Shown: in pieces, positions 43,603 to 51,662 of the stretch | Position numbering within the stretch: position 1 is the stretch's first letter | Layout: every line of letters begins with the position of its first letter | Assembly (NCBI RefSeq): GCF_036226665.1 | Contig: NZ_CP109007.1 | Coordinates: forward strand, 124,001-188,000 | From: Streptomyces sp. NBC_00691 | GTDB lineage: Bacteria > Actinomycetota > Actinomycetes > Streptomycetales > Streptomycetaceae | Length of the DNA: 64,000 bases | Direction: 5' to 3' | The notes under the pieces: model-generated | What the model saw: the letters and a program-made list of their open reading frames with translations, nothing else | The model's database searches: none | Told to the model about the DNA's origin: nothing | Translations under genes and position numbers: made by a program

Positions 43603-44394
43603 ATGCCTGGCAGGAACTTCGTTCTGCGCACCACACCCGACGAGACGGCAGCCGTCGCGACGTCGGCGGTCGCTCACCTTGCGCGACGTCTTGCCCTCCA
43701 GCTCTTCGAAGAAGTCCCGTCCGCGCCGGAGGGAGCTCCGACCGGAAACCGCGAGGCGGCACAGGCCCTGACGGTCCTGCACCTGCTGGAACAGTTCCAG
43801 CAGGCCGCCGAGCAGCTCCAGCGCGGAGCCGCCCTGTCCGCAGCGCGTGCGGGTGCCGGTTACCCGCAGATCGGCGCTGCATGCGGGATGACACGCCAAG
43901 GTGCCCGACGCCGCTGGCCGGGACTCTTCGACCCATCCGACGACGCACCCATGGAGCACCCGATGATGACCACGCCTGTCCAGCCCTTCGACGTCCTGCT
44001 CGTCGAGGACGACATGGCCGACGCCATGCTCATCGAGGAGGCCCTGTCCGAGCGGGGTGCGCGGAACCTGGTGCAGGTCACCGATGGCGTGGCCGCGCTC
44101 GAACACCTCCGCACGCCCGGGACCCCCCGCCCGGACCTGATCGTCCTCGACCTGAACATGCCCCGGATGAACGGAAGGGACCTGCTGAAGGTCCTCAAGT
44201 CCGATCCCGCGTTCCAGACCATCCCGGTCGTCGTGCTCACCACGTCCTCCGCGCCCGACGACGTGAGCGGCGCCTACAACAGCCACGCCAACGCCTACGT
44301 GACCAAGCCCGTCAATCTGGACGAGTTCGAGGCCGCCGTCCAGAGCATCGACGCCTTCTACCTGGACACCGCCACCCGGCCGCCCCGCGGCTGA
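43603..44394 (+). CDS. Helical/HTH-like domain fused to Rcp1-type receiver
   Basis: 263 residues. The N-terminal 115 residues are helical (AVATSAVAHLARRLALQLFE, VLHLLEQFQQAAEQLQRGAA, YPQIGAACGMTRQGARRRW). The last part looks like a helix-turn-helix (IGAACGMTRQGARRRW), as in small regulators that precede a Trp-Pro end. The C-terminal receiver (about 128-255) has LLVEDD, LIVLDLNMPRMNGRDLLKVL (phospho-Asp) and TTSSAPDDV...AYVTKPVN (Lys), an Rcp1-like single-domain regulator. ATG 43966, with GGAG before it, could also give the receiver alone. Divergent from the histidine kinase, so the likely phospho-acceptor. Confidence 0.8.
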   Translation: MPGRNFVLRTTPDETAAVATSAVAHLARRLALQLFEEVPSAPEGAPTGNREAAQALTVLHLLEQFQQAAEQLQRGAALSAARAGAGYPQIGAACGMTRQGARRRWPGLFDPSDDAPMEHPMMTTPVQPFDVLLVEDDMADAMLIEEALSERGARNLVQVTDGVAALEHLRTPGTPRPDLIVLDLNMPRMNGRDLLKVLKSDPAFQTIPVVVLTTSSAPDDVSGAYNSHANAYVTKPVNLDEFEAAVQSIDAFYLDTATRPPRG

Positions 44395-44619
44395 CACGGG
44401 ACGACAAGGTCACGGTCGGCCGTCGGGACGTCGCGGCCACGCGAGTCCGGCGGCGGGCTCCCCGGGGGGCCGCCGCATGGAGGATCTCGGCTACACATTG
44501 TGTCTCCACCGGGACCCGGGAAGTCGACGCCGCGCTGATCGCCGCCCGCCGCCGCCTGCCCAGGGGGCGCCCCGAGGACGACTCGGTCCTGATGGGGAGA
44601 CCCGGCAGCTGGGACGCGG

Positions 44620-44648
44620 CCTGCCCGCCCCTGATCGGGGCGGGCAGG
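44620..44648 (-). terminator. Chitinase terminator
   Basis: A 12-bp perfect stem (44620-44631 with 44637-44648) and a 5-nt loop, 33 nt past the chitinase stop. Confidence 0.8.
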
Positions 44649-44680
44649 CTGTGTGGTCGACCCCGTGGTCGTACCCGGGG

Positions 44681-46543
44681 TTACTTCAGGCCGTTGCTGA
44701 TCGCGTTCACGAGTTCACCGTTGCCGGTGTCGCCGTTGAACTCCCAGAAGAACGCGCCGCCCAGACCCTGGCTCTTGGCCCACGCCATCTTGGTGCCGAC
44801 GGTCGCGGGGGTGTCGTAGCTCCACCAGTCGGAACCGCAGTGCGCGTACGCCGTGCCTGCGATCGTGCCGGTGGCCGGGCAGCTGGTCTTCAGGACCTTG
44901 TAGTACTGGTTGCCCGGTTCGACGCCGGCCGCCGGACCGGTGGCGCTGCCGCCAGGGGCGGACTGCGTGACGCCGGTCCAGCCGCGGCCGTAGAAGCCGA
45001 TGCCGAGCAGCAGCTTGGTGGCGGGGACGCCCTTGGCCTTCAGCTTGGCGATCGCGTCCGCCGAGTTGAAGCCCTGCGCGGGGATGCCGGGGTACGAGGT
45101 CAGCGGGGAGTGCGGGGCCGTCGGACCCTGCGCGGCCCAGGCGCCGAAGAAGTCGTACGTCATCACGTCGTACCAGTTGATGTACTGCGCCGCGCCGCCG
45201 TAGTCGGCCGCGTCGAGCCGGCCGCCGTTGGAGCCGTCGGCGGTGATGGCCGCGGTGAGCAGGTTGTTCGGACCGAACTTGGCGCGCATGGCCTGCATCA
45301 TGTTCTTGATCGAGGCCGGGCCGCTGGTGTCGCAGGTGAGACCGCAGGAGTTGGGGTACTCCCAGTCCAGGTCGATGCCGTCGAAGACGTCGGCCCAGCG
45401 CGGGTCCTCGACCAGGTCGTAGCAGGACTGCGCGAAGGCGGTCGGGTTCTGGACGGCCTGGCCGAAGCCGCCGGACCAGGTCCAGCCGCCGAAGGACCAC
45501 AGGACCTTGATGTTCGGGTAGGCCTTTTTCAGCTTGCGCAGCTGGTTGAAGTGACCGCTCAGCGGCTGGTCCCAGGCGTCGGCGACACCGTCGACGGACT
45601 GGGCGGCGGTGTAGGACTTCTGGTAGTCCTCGTAGGGGTCGCCGATGGTGCACTTGCCGTTCTGCACGTTGCCGAAGGCGTAGTTGATGTGGGTGATCTT
45701 CGAGGCGGAGCCCGAGGTCACCAGGTTCTTCACCGTGTAGGAGCCCCAGTTGGTGAAGTAGCCCAGGTTGATCTTGCCGCTGCCGCCGGGGTTCTCGCCG
45801 CCACCGCCGCCGGTGGTGCGGACGGGAGTGGCGCCGGAGGCCGGGCCGGTCTGGTCGATGGTGTCGCGGGCGACGACCGTGTAGCTGTAGTCGGTGCCGG
45901 CGGTCAGGCCCGTGTTGGTGTAGGTGAGGCCGGTGACGGTGGCGACGGTGGTGCCGTCGCGCTTGACGTCGTAGTTCTTGACGCCCTTGTCGTCGGTGGC
46001 CGCGCTCCAGGTGAGCTTCACCGAGGTGTCGGTGATGTCGGAGGCGGCGGGGGTGCCGGGGGCGGAGGGGGCGTTGTCGCCGGGCTGGGTGGTGCCGTCA
46101 CAGGCGGCTCCGTTGAGCTTGCAGCCGGTGGGGGCGCCGGTGCCGCTGCCGTTGAAGCCGAAGGAGACGGAGGCGCCGGGGGCGAGGGTGCCGTTCCAGC
46201 CGAGGTTCTTGGCGGTCCAGTGGTCCGCGGAGTTGGTGACGGTGGCGTCCCAGGCCGAGGTGACCTTGGTGCTTGAGGGGAAGTCCCACTCGACGGTCCA
46301 GGAGTTGAGCGTGGTGGTACCGGTGTTCTTCACCGTCCACTTGCCCTCGAAGCCCGAGCCCCACTCGGAGGCCTTGGTGTAGGTGGCGGTGGCCGAGGCG
46401 GCGGCTTCCGCGGGGGCGGCGAGGCCGACCATGGCGGCCAGCGGGAGGAGTAGCGCGGTGGCGCCCGCGAGGGCCTTGGACCGCTTGTTCAGGATGATGC
46501 TCTGCGCCGATCTGGTGCGGCGCCGCCGCGTTGGGGTACTCAA
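44681..46543 (-). CDS. chiC-like: Secreted GH18 chitinase (CBM2-FN3-GH18)
   Basis: 620 residues. The start is taken as TTG 46543, which directly follows GAGGAGCTTCC; an ATG at 46639 lies upstream of the promoter signals. Signal peptide to AAPAEAA. CBM2 (about 40-135: YTKASEWGSGFEGKWTVKNT, TLNSWTVEWDFPSSTKV, AKNLGWNGTLAPGASVSFGF) binds chitin/cellulose. An FN3 domain follows (about 155-245: PGTPAASDITDTSVKLTWSA). The GH18 domain has FDGIDLDWEYPNSCG, the DxxDxDxE motif with catalytic Glu, and SFGGWTWSGGF. The order matches Streptomyces ChiC/Chi63-type enzymes. It hydrolyses chitin to chito-oligosaccharides. The promoter carries the 12-bp direct repeats typical of the chi regulon. Confidence 0.93.
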   Translation of the reverse strand: MSTPTRRRRTRSAQSIILNKRSKALAGATALLLPLAAMVGLAAPAEAAASATATYTKASEWGSGFEGKWTVKNTGTTTLNSWTVEWDFPSSTKVTSAWDATVTNSADHWTAKNLGWNGTLAPGASVSFGFNGSGTGAPTGCKLNGAACDGTTQPGDNAPSAPGTPAASDITDTSVKLTWSAATDDKGVKNYDVKRDGTTVATVTGLTYTNTGLTAGTDYSYTVVARDTIDQTGPASGATPVRTTGGGGGENPGGSGKINLGYFTNWGSYTVKNLVTSGSASKITHINYAFGNVQNGKCTIGDPYEDYQKSYTAAQSVDGVADAWDQPLSGHFNQLRKLKKAYPNIKVLWSFGGWTWSGGFGQAVQNPTAFAQSCYDLVEDPRWADVFDGIDLDWEYPNSCGLTCDTSGPASIKNMMQAMRAKFGPNNLLTAAITADGSNGGRLDAADYGGAAQYINWYDVMTYDFFGAWAAQGPTAPHSPLTSYPGIPAQGFNSADAIAKLKAKGVPATKLLLGIGFYGRGWTGVTQSAPGGSATGPAAGVEPGNQYYKVLKTSCPATGTIAGTAYAHCGSDWWSYDTPATVGTKMAWAKSQGLGGAFFWEFNGDTGNGELVNAISNGLK

Positions 46544-46654
46544 GGAAGCTCCTCGGGTGAGGTTCGGCGGGCAGGGGTGGTCCCTGGCCTGTCGACCCTG
46601 CGTGTCCCTGAGTGCGTGGTGTCCCTCCTCGGCACCCACCGCAGTGTCCCCGCG

Positions 46655-46696
46655 ACCCTAAGAAGGACTAGACCAATCGTCAAGAGGTCTGGACCA
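46655..46696 (-). promoter_or_regulatory. Chitinase promoter with 12-bp direct-repeat operator
   Basis: On the minus strand TGGTCCAGACCT (46696-46685) and TGGTCTAGTCCT (46675-46664) are direct repeats 21 bp apart. They flank and overlap TTGACG (46683-46678), which is followed after 17 bp by TAGGGT (46660-46655). This is the arrangement known from Streptomyces chitinase promoters, where the repeats mediate chitin induction and glucose repression. Confidence 0.85.
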
Positions 46697-46803
46697 AAAG
46701 GCCGTTGACGACTTCGCGACCTCGACCGCCACTCCGTCCCGGGTGCCGGGTGACAGGAGCCCCGATCGGACGGGCGCCCTTGACCCTGGCGACGGCGAAA
46801 CCA

Positions 46804-48057
46804 TCAACAGGGCCGGTGGAGTGCGTGGTTGCGTGCGCTGGCGATGATGAGGGAGACGTTTTGCCCGCCGAAGCCGAAGGAGTTGCTGAGTACGGCCTCT
46901 TGGGGGGCGTCTCGTCGATCCGCGACGAGATCGAGGTCGATGTCGGGGTCGACGCCGGCCGTGGTGAGGTTACGGGTGGGTGGGATGACACCGTGCTTCA
47001 CGCTCAGGACGGCCATGAGCGCTTCGATTGCGCCGGCGGCGCCGAAGAGATGGCCGAGCGCCGCTTTGGGGGCGGTCACGGTGGCGCGGCCGAAGACCTC
47101 CCGGATGGCGTGCGCCTCGGCGACGTCGCCGACCGGGGTCCCGGTGGCGTGGGCGTTGATGTGGCTGATGTTTTCGGGGGCCAGGCGTGCTTGCGCGAGG
47201 GCTTTGCGCATGGCTGAGATCTGGCCGGAGCCGTCGGCGGCGGGGGCCGTGATGTGGTGGGCGTCGGCGGCGATGCCGACGCCCGCGAGCACTGCGTGGA
47301 CGTGTGCGCCTCGGGCAGTGGCGTGTTCGGCGCTTTCGAGCACGACGACGGCGGCGCCTTCGCTGAGGACGAAGCCGGTGCGGTCCGCGGCGAACGGCCT
47401 GGAGGCTGAGGCTGGTTCGACGCTGTAGCGCGACAATGCCTGCGCCTGGACGAAGCCTGCAACGGTGATCGGGGTGATCGCGGCCTCGGTCCCGCCCGCG
47501 ATGACTACCTCCGCCTCGCCTGCACGGATGAGCCGGGCCCCCAGGGCGATCGCCTCGGCGCCGGAGGAGCATGCCGAGACGGGCGTGTAGGCCCCGGCCC
47601 GCGCACCGTATTCGATACTGATCAGTGCTGCCGCCGCGTTGGGCATGAGCATCGGGACGGTGCGTGGCGAGACCCGCCGTTTCCCGGCCGTCTCCAGTAC
47701 GTCGTGTTCCTTGAGCAGCGTCCGGACGCCCCCGATACCGGTGCCGATCACCGACGCGAGCCGGTCCGCGTCCACCCGGGGGGTGCCGGCATCGGCCCAG
47801 GCTTCGGCCGCCGCTACGAGGGCCGCCTGCTGGGAGCGGTCGAGCCGCCTGGCCTGCACCGGCAGCAGCAACTCGGCGGGGTCGATGGCCATGGTGCCCG
47901 CGACGATGTCGGGAAGGCCGGTGTCCTGGTGGCTTGGCAAGACCCCGCCGCGGATGCCGGACTCGCCGGCCAGCAGGGCACTCCATGTGGACTCCACGTC
48001 TCGACCGAGTGGTGTGATCGCGCCGAGTCCGGTGATGACGACTTCAGTCCGGTGCAT
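46804..48057 (-). CDS. FabF-like beta-ketoacyl-ACP synthase II
   Basis: 417 residues from ATG 48057 (GAGG upstream). All three catalytic residues are present: Cys in TPVSACSSGAEAIALG (about 164), His in INAHATGTPVGD (about 303) and His in ALGHLFGAAGAIE (about 338). The N-terminal TEVVITGLGAITPLG and C-terminal SNSFGFGGQNVSLII are family hallmarks. It condenses malonyl-ACP with acyl-ACP. It stands outside any fab cluster and is divergent from a TetR regulator across a promoter with two 15-bp palindromes. A stand-alone, regulated KAS II of this type can shift fatty-acid chain length or resist KAS inhibitors. Part of the gene is duplicated at 19642-19919. Confidence 0.9.
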   Translation of the reverse strand: MHRTEVVITGLGAITPLGRDVESTWSALLAGESGIRGGVLPSHQDTGLPDIVAGTMAIDPAELLLPVQARRLDRSQQAALVAAAEAWADAGTPRVDADRLASVIGTGIGGVRTLLKEHDVLETAGKRRVSPRTVPMLMPNAAAALISIEYGARAGAYTPVSACSSGAEAIALGARLIRAGEAEVVIAGGTEAAITPITVAGFVQAQALSRYSVEPASASRPFAADRTGFVLSEGAAVVVLESAEHATARGAHVHAVLAGVGIAADAHHITAPAADGSGQISAMRKALAQARLAPENISHINAHATGTPVGDVAEAHAIREVFGRATVTAPKAALGHLFGAAGAIEALMAVLSVKHGVIPPTRNLTTAGVDPDIDLDLVADRRDAPQEAVLSNSFGFGGQNVSLIIASARNHALHRPC

Positions 48058-48072
48058 GCCCTCGGACCTTTC

Positions 48073-48117
48073 TTGTATGCGATACAAACGAACGAGGCTT
48101 TGTTGTATCACATACAA
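48073..48117. promoter_or_regulatory. Twin 15-bp palindromic operators
   Basis: TTGTATGCGATACAA (48073-48087) and TTGTATCACATACAA (48103-48117) are the same TTGTAT-N3-ATACAA dyad, centred 30 bp apart (about three helical turns). They cover the divergent promoters of the ketosynthase and the TetR gene. TACAAT (48113-48118) inside the second site can serve as -10 for a leaderless GTG 48125. Confidence 0.85.
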
Positions 48118-48124
48118 TGACGGG

Positions 48125-48742
48125 GTGGAGAAGAAGCGAACCGAAGCACGATCGACGTCGGCTCCGTCGCGGGACCGCGGTCGCGCGACGAGGCGCCGGC
48201 TGATTGAGGCAGCCGCACGGCTCTGCCGTGAGCGACCCGGCGCGGAGGTCAGCGTCGCGGAGATCGCGGATGCGGCAGACGCCTTCCCCAACCAGGTCAC
48301 CTACTACTTCGGCTCCAAAGACTCGCTACTCGTGCACGCCGCGTTTCTCGCCTTGCTGCACGACGTCCGACGCATTGAGCGCATCGGTCGCCAGGCCCCC
48401 GATGCGGCGGCATTCCGACGCAACATCGCCCGCGCGGTACTCGCGATGCCCTCGCTCCCATCGGTCGCGCGAGCACTCGCCGGCGGGATCTCGAAGCCGG
48501 AACTCGGACTCGTGGTCGACCGGCACCTCCAGTTGCTGTTCCGGCAATCCGAACGCTTCGTGAGCCAGATCATCGATAGTCGCGGCTGGCGAACCCGCCG
48601 ACCGCTCAGCGTGGAGACCAGGACGTTCTGGAGCACCGCGCTCGGCGCAGTGCTCCTCGTCCGCGCCGGGGCACACGGCACCGTCGCCGACCTCGACCTC
48701 GCCGGATCACTGACCATCCATGACCAGCCCGAGCACGGGTAG
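48125..48742 (+). CDS. TetR-family regulator of the ketosynthase gene
   Basis: 205 residues from GTG 48125, the first start after the operators. The HTH is canonical: RRLIEAAARLCRERPGAEVS, then VAEIADAADAFPNQVTYYFG and SKDSLLVHAAF. The C-terminal region (VARALAGGISKPELGLVVDR, TFWSTALGAVLLVRAGAHG) is a TetR_C type ligand domain. No Shine-Dalgarno precedes the start and a -10 box ends 7 nt upstream, so translation is probably leaderless. Binding to the two TTGTAT-N3-ATACAA sites would repress both itself and the FabF-like gene. An acyl-CoA or acyl-ACP derivative would be a natural ligand (inference). Confidence 0.88.
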   Translation: MEKKRTEARSTSAPSRDRGRATRRRLIEAAARLCRERPGAEVSVAEIADAADAFPNQVTYYFGSKDSLLVHAAFLALLHDVRRIERIGRQAPDAAAFRRNIARAVLAMPSLPSVARALAGGISKPELGLVVDRHLQLLFRQSERFVSQIIDSRGWRTRRPLSVETRTFWSTALGAVLLVRAGAHGTVADLDLAGSLTIHDQPEHG

Positions 48743-49044
48743 ACCGGGGAGCGCCATGCGGGCGAGGGAGCCTGGCCGCCGTGGACGCACAACGCGTCAG
48801 GGCATCTGCTCTCCGGAGCACGTCCGGAACCGTGATCAGTGCCTCGTAGACGCTCGGGCGGAACGTACGGGGGCCGGTCTGACGAGCAGCACCGAGCCGT
48901 TTGGCCCCGAGCAACACGAGCGTCGGCGTCGTCCGACATCTCCTCGCAGAGCCGCAGCGCCTCGTCCAGGTCCTCCGTGACGAAGGTGCCACCAGGATCG
49001 AGTGTCCGGACCGGGCGTGGACGCCGCCGGACCGCGGACTCCTG
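48743..49044. other. Gap with minus-strand coding scrap
   Basis: Around 49020-48890 minus the sequence reads VRTLDPGGTFVTEDLDEALR and LCEEMSDDADARV. It resembles the extreme C-terminus of STAS/SulP-like proteins ('D.DEAL..CE'). The upstream part is absent. Nothing else recognised. Confidence 0.3.
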
Positions 49045-49656
49045 TCACAGTACGCGGGCCCTGCTGCGATGGCGCAGCTTCATCCCGCCCAGGATCGCCG
49101 CCAGGGCGACGGCGGCCGCCGCGAGGGCGGGGCCGCCGACGGTGAGGGCGCGTTGCAGGGAGGCGGTGGCCGCGTATCCGGTACCCGCCTCGACGGCGGC
49201 CCACAGCGGGGCGGCGACGACGCTGTAGGGGGCGATGCGGAGGTAGGACACGCGGGTGGCGCCGGCCAGGTGGGGTACGAGAGTGCGGATCACCGGCAGG
49301 AAGCGGGAGAACAGGACGGCCTGACCGCCGCGTCGGGCCATCAGCGCCTCCGTGCGCTGCCATACGGCGTCGGGCAGGCCGCGGCCCAGGCGGCCGGTAC
49401 GCAGGCGAGGGCCGAACGCCCGTCCCGTGCGGTGGCCGAGGAAGTCACCTGCGACCACCGCGCACGCGGCGGTCGCGATCAGCAGCGGAAGGTCGAGCTG
49501 CCCGGTGCGGGCCAGTGCGCCGGCCGTGAGCAGCAGGGTCAGGGTGGGCACGAAGGCGCCGATGAGCAGGACCGACTCGGCCAGGACGGCCAGGACCACG
49601 ATCCCGTACGCGGCTGTCGGCGGGACGTGGCTGAGGGCGGTGATCAGCGCGTTCAC
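49045..49656 (-). CDS. DedA-family membrane protein
   Basis: 203 residues from GTG 49656, overlapping the methyltransferase stop by 4 nt. DedA/SNARE-associated (VTT) signatures: ESVLLIGAFVPTLTLLLTAG, VVAGDFLGHRTGRAFGPR, FSRFLPVIRTLVPHLAGATR and MSYLRI-like NLAG/PLWAAVE. The FxRFxPxxRTxxPxxAG motif holds the two essential Arg. The family includes undecaprenyl-phosphate and phospholipid flippases/scramblases. Coupling with a phospholipid-methyltransferase-like gene suggests a membrane-lipid role. Confidence 0.88.
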   Translation of the reverse strand: MNALITALSHVPPTAAYGIVVLAVLAESVLLIGAFVPTLTLLLTAGALARTGQLDLPLLIATAACAVVAGDFLGHRTGRAFGPRLRTGRLGRGLPDAVWQRTEALMARRGGQAVLFSRFLPVIRTLVPHLAGATRVSYLRIAPYSVVAAPLWAAVEAGTGYAATASLQRALTVGGPALAAAAVALAAILGGMKLRHRSRARVL

Positions 49657-50378
49657 CGGTCGGCTCCGGTCGCGGTGTGCTCCGGGCCGGGGATCGCGGA
49701 GGGTGGACGGGTCAGCTGCCAGACCCTTGCGGGGGGCAGGTTCGACCAGACCGTCCAGCATCCGGTGGCGTACTGGCGCTGGTAGCCGCGCAGCACCTCT
49801 TCCACTGCTTGGTGGCGGCGGGCCTGTGCCCGGGTCGCGACCAGGGACCGGGCCTGGCGGCTGCCGAGGTAGGCGAAGTAGGTCAGGTTGCCGCCGGGTT
49901 TGAGCAGCTCGAGATAGCGGTCCATGATCGTCTGGACCTGGGCGGGTGTGAAGTTGGCGAAGGGGAGGCCCGAAAGGATGACGTCGTAGCGCCGGTCGAG
50001 TTCGAGGTCCTCTACGCGGCGCGCGTGGATGCGGACGAGCTGACCGCGGCCCGCGAGGTGGGGGTGCGTGTGCACGAGCCGGTGCAGCCTGGCAGTGAAG
50101 CGCGGGTTGGTCTCGGCGATGTCCAGGAGGCTTCCGGGCGCCAGCTGGGGAATCAGCGTGCGGGTGACCGCCCCGGTCCCCGCTCCGGCCTCCAGTACGT
50201 TCACGGGCCGGTCCCCCCGGGCTCGCACGGGGTCGGTCAGGGCGCGGGCAAGGGAAGGGCTGCTGGGGGCGATGGCGCCGGTCCTGTGGATGTCGCGGGC
50301 GGCTTCGAGGAGAAACATCCAACCCTCGGCATGGCGCTGCGCGATGACTCGTTCAGGTGAAGTGGTCCGCTTATCCAT
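49653..50378 (-). CDS. SAM-dependent methyltransferase, PmtA/rRNA-adenine-type fold
   Basis: 241 residues from ATG 50378 (ATG 50417 would add 13). Motif I VNVLEAGAGTGAVTRTLI (about 60-77), acidic motif II LLDIAETNPRF, and LSGLPFANF as motif IV (in place of NPPY/NLPF). That last motif is shared by phospholipid N-methyltransferase PmtA-like enzymes and KsgA relatives. MDRYLELLKPGGNLTYFAYL is motif VI. Its GTGA overlap with the DedA gene and the LPF-type motif favour a membrane-lipid substrate over RNA. Activity not provable from sequence. Confidence 0.72.
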   Translation of the reverse strand: MDKRTTSPERVIAQRHAEGWMFLLEAARDIHRTGAIAPSSPSLARALTDPVRARGDRPVNVLEAGAGTGAVTRTLIPQLAPGSLLDIAETNPRFTARLHRLVHTHPHLAGRGQLVRIHARRVEDLELDRRYDVILSGLPFANFTPAQVQTIMDRYLELLKPGGNLTYFAYLGSRQARSLVATRAQARRHQAVEEVLRGYQRQYATGCWTVWSNLPPARVWQLTRPPSAIPGPEHTATGADR

Positions 50379-50510
50379 GGACTGAACGCTAGAAATGGTT
50401 CTGGGCCTTGAAATCATCCGATGTGCGCCCGGATGCCCCTACGAAAGTAGGGGGTGAAGCGGGATGATGGTCGGAGTCCTTCCGCGGCGCCCGCTTCTAG
50501 AATTCTGAGC

Positions 50511-51662
50511 GTGAGAGCAAGCTGGACACTCCCGTCCGCATGGAGCGCCTATCCCCGCCGGGGCGTGGTGGTCCTGGCGACCGCCACGGCCGTTCTCAAC
50601 GGTGCGGTGACCGCGGACGGCCAGTACCTGACGCCTCGCACCGCGGTCGCGGTGGTGAGCGGTGCGGCGCTGCTGGCAGGTCCCCGGCTTCCGTGGTTCG
50701 CCGCCCCGCTCACCGCGGTGGTGGCAACGGGGCTGTGGGGGTGGCCGATGCTGTCGCTGCTCCTCGTCGCCCTGTTCGACCTGGCCGCGTGCCGCCGCAT
50801 CACGATGGCCGTAGGCAGCTGCGCCGTCGTGCTGGCCGTCAACGCGGTGGCACCGGCGGCGATCTCCCTGTGGCGCCCACAGCAGTACGGCCCCGTCCTC
50901 TTCATGCTTCTGGCCATGGTCGGCGGGCTCTGGATGGGCAACCGCCGCCGTCTGGTCAGGGCGCTGAACGACCAGGTCGAGCATCTGCGCGTCGAGCGGG
51001 AGCTCCGGGAGGAGACGGCGCGGGCCGCGGAACGTTCACGCATCGCCGCCGAGATGCACGACGTGCTCGCCCACCGTCTGAGCCTCATCGCCCTGCACAC
51101 CGGTGTCCTGTCCACACGGGCCTCGACCCTGCCTCCCCCGGTCGCCGAACGCCTCACTCTGCTGCGTACCGCTTCCACCGAAGCCCTGGCGGACCTGCGG
51201 GACGTCCTGGGGGCCCTGCATGAACGCGGCCCCACCGCCGAGGCCCCTCCCTCCCCCATCCTGCGCGACGTCCACGAGCTCGTCGAGCAGGCCCGGGAGG
51301 CCGGCCAGCAGGTCGAACTGCGGGTCAGTGGGAGAGCCGAGCAGGCGCCGGCGTCGCACCGGCTGGCTCTCTACCGCCTCGTCCAGGAAGGCCTAACGAA
51401 CGCCCGCAAGCACGCGGCCGGCGCACCCGTGCGCATCCGTCTGGACTACGGAGGACCCGCCACCGTCGTGGAGATCATCAACGGCTCCGGCGAAACGGCC
51501 GGACACGGCACCCCCTCCGGTTTCGGACTGGTGGGTCTGGCCGAACGCGTCCGTGCCCTGGGTGGGGACCTCCACGCAGGGCCTCACGGACCTGGCTCCT
51601 GGCGGCTCGCTGCCCGCATCCCCCGACCCGCACCCCCGGCACAGAACGGCTCCCGCCCATGA
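50511..51662 (+). CDS. NarL-type sensor histidine kinase
   Basis: 383 residues from GTG 50511. TAGAAT (50498-50503) just upstream and the lack of a Shine-Dalgarno suggest a leaderless transcript. Four or five transmembrane helices (about 15-150), then HisKA_3: RSRIAAEMHDVLAHRLSLIA, phospho-His in MHDVLAHR. HATPase_c with LVQEGLTNARKHA and FGLVGLAERVRALGGDL. Its TGA overlaps the regulator's ATG (ATGA). The sensor part has no large extracellular domain, so the signal is probably sensed in the membrane. Confidence 0.9.
   Translation: MRASWTLPSAWSAYPRRGVVVLATATAVLNGAVTADGQYLTPRTAVAVVSGAALLAGPRLPWFAAPLTAVVATGLWGWPMLSLLLVALFDLAACRRITMAVGSCAVVLAVNAVAPAAISLWRPQQYGPVLFMLLAMVGGLWMGNRRRLVRALNDQVEHLRVERELREETARAAERSRIAAEMHDVLAHRLSLIALHTGVLSTRASTLPPPVAERLTLLRTASTEALADLRDVLGALHERGPTAEAPPSPILRDVHELVEQAREAGQQVELRVSGRAEQAPASHRLALYRLVQEGLTNARKHAAGAPVRIRLDYGGPATVVEIINGSGETAGHGTPSGFGLVGLAERVRALGGDLHAGPHGPGSWRLAARIPRPAPPAQNGSRP

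Noticed and set aside
43176..44819. 547-codon plus-strand frame overlapping the receiver gene
   Set aside because: Alternative frame of the receiver region with low-complexity Arg/Pro translation. The 43603 frame carries the conserved receiver motifs.
44477..46276. 599-codon plus-strand frame
   Set aside because: It is the exact antisense of the chitinase gene. Long Val/Gly/Arg-rich shadow frames are expected at this G+C.
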